From G963704535 sp963704535 (GTDB lineage Bacteria > Chloroflexota > Chloroflexia > Chloroflexales > Roseiflexaceae), in contig OY969916.1 of NCBI GenBank assembly GCA_963704535.1, positions 1,364,001 through 1,428,000 of the forward strand: a DNA stretch of 64,000 nt, written 5' to 3'. This document shows, piece after piece, positions 59,340-64,000 of the stretch (within the stretch, counting starts at the first letter, position 1; every line of letters starts with the position of its first letter). The position numbers were made by a program, and so were the translations under genes. The notes beneath the pieces are model-generated. The model was given only the letters and a program-made list of their open reading frames with translations. It made no database searches and had not been told where the DNA came from.

Positions 59340-60935
59340 CTGGACGCTGTATTTCCGCGCCTATCGCTGCTGGTCGTCGCGCTGGCGCTGCTGGCCGCGT
59401 GCGCGCTGGAGGCCCCGGTGCCTCCCACAGCCCTGACTCCGACGCGCGCCGTGTTCGCTCCGAGCCCGGCACCGGCTACACCTTCCCCGCCATCGCCGAC
59501 GCCTACACCCACGCGGCCTCCAACGCCCACCTCCACATCGACTCCAACGCCCTCGCCCACACCACCTCCGACGCCCACCCCCGACCCGCTGATCGCCTTC
59601 GCGCCGGCCATGCGCCCTGGGTTCGAGGGCGACGTCGCCGCGTTCGCCGGGCTGCCGCGCTACCACCTGCGGCTGTGGGCCGATCCGCCACGCGGCATCC
59701 TGACCGGCACCGAGCAGATCGCGTTCACCAATCGCGCCGCCGCGCCGTTGGCCGAGATCGCGCTGCGACTGTACCCGAACTTCCCACGCGATGTCTTTGG
59801 CCGCGGCGGCGACCCGCGCATGGAAGTGACCGGCGCCGCGGTTGCCGGGCAGCCGGTCGAGGCGCGCTACGCCGCCCAACGGACGGCGGTGCTGCTGCCG
59901 CTCGCCCGGCCGCTGGCCCCCGGCGACGCCACAACCATAGCCGTCACCTTCACCACCAGGCTCCGGCCCGCCGACGACGGCGCCTGGCAACTGCCGACAT
60001 CCTATCCGATGCTGGCCGTCCACGAGTTTGGCGGCTGGCGTCTCGACCTGACGCGCTTCGCCGACCGCGTCTATGCCGAGAGCGCGCTCTATGAGGCCGA
60101 GATCGACGTGCCAGCCGACCTGCGCTTGATCGCCACCGGCAGCACGGTCGCGGCCGAGGCGCGCGGCGAGCGCACACTCTACCACGTGATCGCCGGCCCA
60201 GCGCGCCAGTTCGCGCTGGCGATCGGCGACTTCGCCGTGGCCCAGGAGCAGGCTGGCGACGTGGGGGTCAACGTCTACACGGCCCGCGGCAGCCGCCTGG
60301 ACGCGCAGCAGATCGCGCGCGTGGCGGCTGCCGCGCTGGCCGTCTTCGACCGCCGCTTCGGCCCCTACCCCTACCGCGAGCTGGACATCCACCTGCTGCC
60401 CGGCGAGCACGACGGCGGCGATGAGTACCCCGGCCTGATCCTACTCACCAGTGACACCCAGGTCGACGCCGGCACGCGCTACGTGGCGGCCCACGAGGTA
60501 GCCCACCAGTGGTGGTACGGCGTCGTCGGCAATGATATCTACCATCAACCCTGGCTCGACGAGGCGTTCGCCCAATACAGCGCCATCATCTATGCCGAGG
60601 ATGTCGCCGGCGGCGCGACGGCGGCGACCGACTGGGAACGCGAGGTGCTGCGGCGCTATCGCGGCGCCCTGGCCGACGGCGACCTCCCGGTCGGCCGGGC
60701 GATCGACGGCTACCCGAACTTCAACGTCTACTACCGCACGGTCTATGGCAAAGGCGCGGTCTTTCTGCGGGCCTTGCGCGAGGACCTGGGCGACGATGTG
60801 TTTTTCGCGGCGCTCCAGTCGTATTACCGGCGGCACCGCTACGGCATCGCCACCACAGCCGACGTGCGACGCGCGTTTGAGGAGGCCAGCGGCCGCGACC
60901 TCGCCGGGCTGTTTCGCGCGTGGATCGATCCCTAG
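59340..60935 (+). CDS. M1 family aminopeptidase, lipoprotein
   Basis: A zinc aminopeptidase of the gluzincin M1 type: HEVAHQWWYG with the second-sphere Glu in WLDEAFAQY 18 residues on, and the N-terminal domain of M1 enzymes (RYHLRLWADPPRGILTGTEQ). The frame has a lipobox (LALLAACALEAP) and then a Thr/Pro-rich linker of 50 residues. No ATG, GTG or TTG lies in frame before the lipobox; CTG 59340 has AGGAGG about nine bases upstream, or the start was lost by an indel. It would trim peptides at the cell surface. Confidence 0.82.
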   Translation: MDAVFPRLSLLVVALALLAACALEAPVPPTALTPTRAVFAPSPAPATPSPPSPTPTPTRPPTPTSTSTPTPSPTPPPTPTPDPLIAFAPAMRPGFEGDVAAFAGLPRYHLRLWADPPRGILTGTEQIAFTNRAAAPLAEIALRLYPNFPRDVFGRGGDPRMEVTGAAVAGQPVEARYAAQRTAVLLPLARPLAPGDATTIAVTFTTRLRPADDGAWQLPTSYPMLAVHEFGGWRLDLTRFADRVYAESALYEAEIDVPADLRLIATGSTVAAEARGERTLYHVIAGPARQFALAIGDFAVAQEQAGDVGVNVYTARGSRLDAQQIARVAAAALAVFDRRFGPYPYRELDIHLLPGEHDGGDEYPGLILLTSDTQVDAGTRYVAAHEVAHQWWYGVVGNDIYHQPWLDEAFAQYSAIIYAEDVAGGATAATDWEREVLRRYRGALADGDLPVGRAIDGYPNFNVYYRTVYGKGAVFLRALREDLGDDVFFAALQSYYRRHRYGIATTADVRRAFEEASGRDLAGLFRAWIDP

Positions 60936-61106
60936 TATCTTTTCGTACCCTTCGTACCTTCGTGATCTTCGTGAGAAAACTGCCGGCTTATGTACGCCGA
61001 GCTGCACTGGCGCATTTTCAGGAGACATGCTTATAGAGCGACGCCGGAAGGCCCCAATGTCATTTCATCCCACTGGCATCACCACGCCTTATCTGATCCG
61101 GCATGC

Positions 61107-61199
61107 TATAGCAAACCTAAATGAGTTGTGAAAGTGGTTGGGCTTTTCTGCGGGGGCTTCCCCCACACCCCCTTTTACGACTTATTTAGGAATGCTATA
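61107..61199. repeat. MITE-like imperfect inverted repeat
   Basis: TATAGCA (61107-61113) with TGCTATA (61193-61199) and CTAAAT (61117-61122) with ATTTAG (61184-61189) form the arms; the middle has GGGGG/CCCCC. No transposase is coded. The rest of the gap 60936-61106 begins with CGTACCTT-type octad repeats and has no gene. Confidence 0.55.
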
Positions 61200-61241
61200 T
61201 AATACGAGCCTGGGGCCAATACCTTTCAGAGGAGCGAGTTC

Positions 61242-61688
61242 ATGGGGTGGGTAGACAAGGTTCTGGGCCACTTGAGCGGGCAAGGCCATCGAGTGACCGC
61301 CCCTCGTCGCCTGATTTTAGAGCGCATCGCGCAATATACCCAGCCATTCAGTACCGAGCAATTGTTTAAAGATGTCGGTGGCGACGACGGTCCGATCGGC
61401 CGTGCCACCGTCTACCGAACGGTTGAGTTGCTGCTCGACGACCACTGGCTCGCACGGGTCCACTGGAGCGCGTCCAAAGAAAGCACTGCCGCCGAGCACG
61501 CCTACGTACCGATCGAGCAGGGGCACCAGCACCACATGGTCTGTAAAAACTGCGGCTCGGTGGTCGCGTTCGAGGGCTGTGATATTGACGAGATCCTGGG
61601 CGGGCTGGCGCGCCGGCTCAACTTCCGGGTCGATGGACACTGGCTTGAGGTCTATGGGCTGTGCCAAATGTGCCAGCGCCATATCTAG
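61242..61688 (+). CDS. Fur-family metalloregulator
   Basis: A 148-residue protein with the Fur layout: winged helix (GHRVTAPRRLILERIAQYTQ, then GRATVYRTVELLLDDHWLAR) and a dimerisation domain with HQHHMVCKNCG and a second CQMC, the structural zinc site of Fur/Zur/PerR. Zur or Fur cannot be told apart from the sequence alone. The regulated genes are not evident; the converging DsbA-like gene is a neighbour. Confidence 0.88.
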   Translation: MGWVDKVLGHLSGQGHRVTAPRRLILERIAQYTQPFSTEQLFKDVGGDDGPIGRATVYRTVELLLDDHWLARVHWSASKESTAAEHAYVPIEQGHQHHMVCKNCGSVVAFEGCDIDEILGGLARRLNFRVDGHWLEVYGLCQMCQRHI

Positions 61689-61694
61689 AGAATA

Positions 61695-61744
61695 GAGATT
61701 GGAGATTGGAGATTATGGGTCGTGAATCTCCAATCTCCAATCTC
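61695..61744. terminator. 20-bp perfect hairpin of AGATTGG heptads
   Basis: GAGATTGGAGATTGGAGATT (61695-61714) pairs perfectly with 61725-61744. It stands between the converging Fur and DsbA-like genes and can end transcription from both sides. Its arms are also a heptad repeat array. Confidence 0.8.
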
Positions 61745-61748
61745 CCTT

Positions 61749-62549
61749 CTACCTGGCCAGCATGTCCTCGATCAGCTTCTGAAAGACTGGGAACGGCTGC
61801 GCGCCGATGATCTGCTGGCCGTTGACGTCGAAGACCGGGCGCGAGCGGATGCCGGCGGCCTGCGCTGCCTGGTAGTCGGTCTGCACCTTCTCCAACTGTT
61901 TGTTGGTCGCCAAGCAGTCGGCGAATGTCCCACCGTCAAGGCCCAGGTCCTGCGCGAACCCCACCAGGGTTGCGTCCAGGTTGGTGGCGTTGTAGATCTC
62001 ATCCTGGCGCTCGTAGAGCATCCCGTGCATCGGCCAGAACTGGCCCTGGTCGGCGGCGCACTCGGAGGCCTCGGCGCTGCGTACGGAGTCTGGCCCAAGC
62101 TGGAGCAGGTGGCGATACACCAGCTTCACTTTGCCGGTCGCAACGTAGGTCGAGACGATCTGTGGCTCGGTTTCCACAACGTGGAAGCGGCAGGCAGTTC
62201 AGAGGAAGTCCGAGTAGTCCATAATCGTCACCGGCGCGTCGTCCTGGCCGAGGACGTGGTAGCCTTCCGGCGTCAGCCCTTGCGGGATGGCGTCGGCTGC
62301 GGGAATCGAGGTGGCCACCGGCGCGCTGGTCGGAGCAACTGCCGCCGTCGCCGCCAGGGCTACGGTCGGCGCGCTTGTCGGCGCCGGGGCCGTTGCGGCG
62401 GGGGTGCCGCCTGCCGGAGCCGTCGTCGCAACCGCAGCCGCCGTGGGTGCGCCGCCTGACGAGGCGGGCGGCCCAGCCGAACTCCCACATGCCGCCAGCG
62501 TTGCGCCCAGACCGAGCAGCAGCAGCATTCGTGGCACAATCGGGGTCAT
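61749..62549 (-). CDS. DsbA-like thioredoxin-fold lipoprotein, candidate selenoprotein (UxxC)
   Basis: ATG 62549 behind AAAGGAG. The signal peptide has a lipobox (GATLAACGSS), followed by an Ala/Pro/Thr linker. The thioredoxin-fold part begins APVTIMDYSDFL; then codon 117 is TGA (62199-62201), followed in frame by TACRFHVVETEPQIVSTYV and a full DsbA-like domain (YRHLLQLGPDSVRSAEASEC, RSRPVFDVNGQQIIGAQPF) to the stop at 61749. The TGA stands where the first Cys of CxxC is expected. A SECIS-like hairpin follows. If TGA is read as selenocysteine the product is 266 residues; otherwise both parts are inactive. Confidence 0.7.
62172..62201 (-). promoter_or_regulatory. bacterial SECIS-like hairpin after the in-frame UGA
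   Basis: On the minus strand UGA is followed by 12 bases and then UUCCAC-GUU-GUGGAA, a perfect 6-bp stem (62181-62186 with 62172-62177) with a GUU loop. The loop G lies 18 bases after UGA, in the range known for bacterial SECIS elements, whose loop also begins with GU. Confidence 0.6.
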
Positions 62550-62562
62550 ATCGCTCCTTTCC

Positions 62563-62700
62563 TGACAAGATGACACAATGACACGATGACAAGATGAATG
62601 AGTGAAAGAGCCAAGCATCTGTAGGGCAGGCCCTCCGTGGCCGCCCGGACACCACGCACCACGCATCACGCATCACGTTTCACGTTTCACGTTTCACGCA
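62563..62700. repeat. ATGACAC and CACGTTT/CACGCAT heptad-type repeats
   Basis: Units of about 7-8 bp fill both ends of this gap: ATGACAC-like (62563-62600) and CACGCAT/CACGTTT (62655-62700). No gene lies between the DsbA-like gene and the glycosyltransferase. Confidence 0.75.
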
Positions 62701-62734
62701 CCCCTCATTATAGAAGAACGAAGGATATTGCGCC

Positions 62735-63724
62735 ATGGATGTGCGCCCACACGTCTCGCTTGTCTGCACCGTTCGCGACGAAGCCGACAACATCGCCGCG
62801 CTGCTCGAACTCGATGCTGGCGCAGACCCGCCCGCCCGACGAGATCGTGGTGAATGATTGCGGCAGCCGCGACGAGACGACCGGCATCGTGGAGCGCTAT
62901 ATCGCCGCCGGTCATCCGGTGCGCCTGGTGCACGGCGGCCACAACATCCCCTCCGGCCGCAACAACGCCATCCGCCACGCTCACGGCCCACTGATCGCCT
63001 GCACCGACGCCGGGCTGACGCTCGACCCACACTGGCTGGAACGGATCAGCGCGCCGCTTGAGCGCGGCACGGCCGACATCGTCGGCGGCTTCTTCCAGCC
63101 CGCGCCGTGCAGCCTGTTCGAGCTGGCCCTGGCGGCGACCAACTACCGCGACGCGGCCGAGATCGATCCGGCCGGCTTCCTGCCGTTCGGCAAGTCGGTC
63201 GCGTTTCGCAAGGACACCTGGCAGCGCGTCGGCGGCTACCCGGAGTGGGCCAGCCACTGCGAGGACCTGCTGTTCGCCTTGGCACTTCAGCGCGCCGGCT
63301 GCCGCTTCGCCTTCGCGCCGGACGCGCTGGTGCTGTTCCAGCCGCGCTCCTCGCTGCCGGCCTTCGCGCGCCAATACTTCCTGTACGCGCGCGGCGACGG
63401 CCTCGCAACCTGTGGCCGAAACGTCACACGATTCGTTATGTCACCTACATCGTTGCGGCCGTGCTCGTGATCCTCGCACGGCGCCGGCCCTGGCTGCTGG
63501 GCCTGTTGGGGCTGGGCGGGCTGGCTTATACCCGCGCGCCGCTGCGCCGTCTGCGCCGCCGCGCTCCCGCGCTGGCCGGCCGCGAGCTTGCCGCCGCCGC
63601 CGCGCTGATCCCGCTGCTCCGCCTGGTCGGCGACCTGGCCAAGATCGCCGGGTACCCGGCCGGGGTGCTGCGGCGGCTGCGGTCGCCGGCACTGCGAGAA
63701 GAGATCCGCGCGTACAAGAGATGA
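62735..63724 (+). CDS. family 2 glycosyltransferase, two frameshifts
   Basis: Read as one gene of about 330 residues. It starts at ATG 62735 (VRPHVSLVCTVRDEADNIAA); one extra base near 62808-62812 leads to LAQTRPPDEIVVNDCGSRDE; one missing base near 63405 leads to LWPKRHTIRYVTYIVAAVLV. GT-A features: nucleotide-sugar-binding Asp in VVNDCGSRD, ACTDAGLTLDPHWLE (DxG form of DXD), and later WASHCEDLLFALAL, RVGGYPE. Two C-terminal hydrophobic stretches anchor it. Two indels in one ordinary gene argue for sequence error. Confidence 0.75.
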
Positions 63725-64000
63725 CACACATCACGCTGGTGCTTGAAACCCTGACCTCGGCCTTCGCCCTATGGCTCGGCCTGTACCTGGTCGCGCGGAA
63801 CCCGGCCAAGGCACTGCTGCGCCTCGCGGGGCTTGGCCTGGTCGCCTATGCGCTCAGCCTCGCCTGTGATCTGTTGAGCGCCTATGCTCCCACGCCGCTG
63901 GCTGCCACCCTCGCGCTGGTCCACCGGCTACTGATCTTCCTGCCGGCGCTGCTGTGGTCGGGCGCGCTGATCCGCCTGCTGCCCGAGGACGCCGCACCGC
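63721..64000 (+). CDS. membrane protein, cut by window end
   Basis: ATG 63721 overlaps the glycosyltransferase stop (ATGA) and stays open to the window edge. The visible 93 residues hold three hydrophobic helices (LTSAFALWLGLYLVARNPA, LAGLGLVAYALSLACDLLSA, LLIFLPALLWSGALIRLL). This N terminus recalls histidine-kinase or GGDEF-type sensory membrane parts, but the rest is needed. Confidence 0.6.
   Translation, partial: MTHITLVLETLTSAFALWLGLYLVARNPAKALLRLAGLGLVAYALSLACDLLSAYAPTPLAATLALVHRLLIFLPALLWSGALIRLLPEDAAP

Noticed and set aside
62199..62669. Separate short lipoprotein plus separate thioredoxin gene
   Set aside because: Both parts are in the same frame, the second has no own start with ribosome binding site before its conserved residues, and the first ends exactly at the active site.
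2055..62820. A GAGTTC/GAACTC word near three of the frameshift sites as cause (for example a methylation-linked read error)
   Set aside because: The same word occurs without shift elsewhere, for example near 2170 in the Ubl gene, and several shift sites lack it.
1..64000. Insertion sequences or transposases
   Set aside because: I looked for DDE/IS-type proteins and terminal repeats around ORFs and found none beyond short repeat elements without genes.

Overview
The window is high-GC bacterial DNA that I attribute, by inference, to a Chloroflexota (Chloroflexales-like) genome. The reasons are many 7-bp tandem repeats between genes, Pro/Thr-rich lipoproteins and the style of the chromosomal genes. 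From the left edge to about 42.7 kb it carries a siphovirus-like mobile element (prophage or phage-plasmid). A second accessory stretch (43-55.5 kb) follows, ending at two tRNA-Ala genes, and then ordinary chromosomal genes run to 64 kb.

Plus-strand early/maintenance module (1-15.7 kb): a DnaA domain IV protein, a DNA methyltransferase, then a tightly coupled cassette that I read as a PRTRC system. In order it has a ubiquitin-like protein (PRTRC C), an F-like protein, an E2-like protein (PRTRC B), a JAMM/JAB peptidase-like protein (PRTRC A) and an E1-like ThiF adenylyltransferase, followed by a DUF3102-like protein. PRTRC families are best known from plasmids and integrative elements, and several are predicted ubiquitin-like conjugation components. 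Downstream are about ten small phage-type genes, an ExoX-C-like protein, a HerA-like ATPase, an actin-like ParM/PRTRC D protein with a ParR-like partner and iteron-like sites, and a membrane FtsK/TraD-like ATPase. A strong bidirectional terminator closes the module at 15.7 kb.

Minus-strand virion module (42.7-15.7 kb, read right to left): tyrosine integrase, two small plus-strand genes, holin-like and endolysin genes, small zinc proteins, terminase small subunit (fused to a Vsr-like nuclease domain), large terminase, portal, a protease-scaffold-major capsid fusion, head-tail connectors, tail terminator, major tail protein, frameshifted tail chaperones, tape measure, tail-tip proteins and an S74 chaperone-tipped fibre. 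No sheath gene is visible, so the tail is probably non-contractile.

Accessory stretch (43-55.5 kb): an ECF-like sigma factor, HU, a BcgI-like two-gene restriction-modification system, an XRE repressor with a textbook divergent operator, an HNH-AP2 nuclease, a HEPN protein, a lipoprotein and an LTD protein. Chromosomal part (55.7-64 kb): two tRNA-Ala genes, a diheme membrane protein, a STAS-domain membrane protein, a PD-(D/E)XK-like gene pair, an M1 aminopeptidase lipoprotein, a Fur-family regulator, a DsbA-like lipoprotein with an in-frame UGA in the UxxC position followed by a SECIS-like hairpin, a glycosyltransferase and a membrane protein cut by the window edge.

Data caution: at least twelve single-base frameshifts interrupt otherwise intact genes, in phage and chromosomal genes alike. 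Ten need one base removed and two need one added. I read these mainly as sequence errors, and the affected genes are given as single features with the shift noted.
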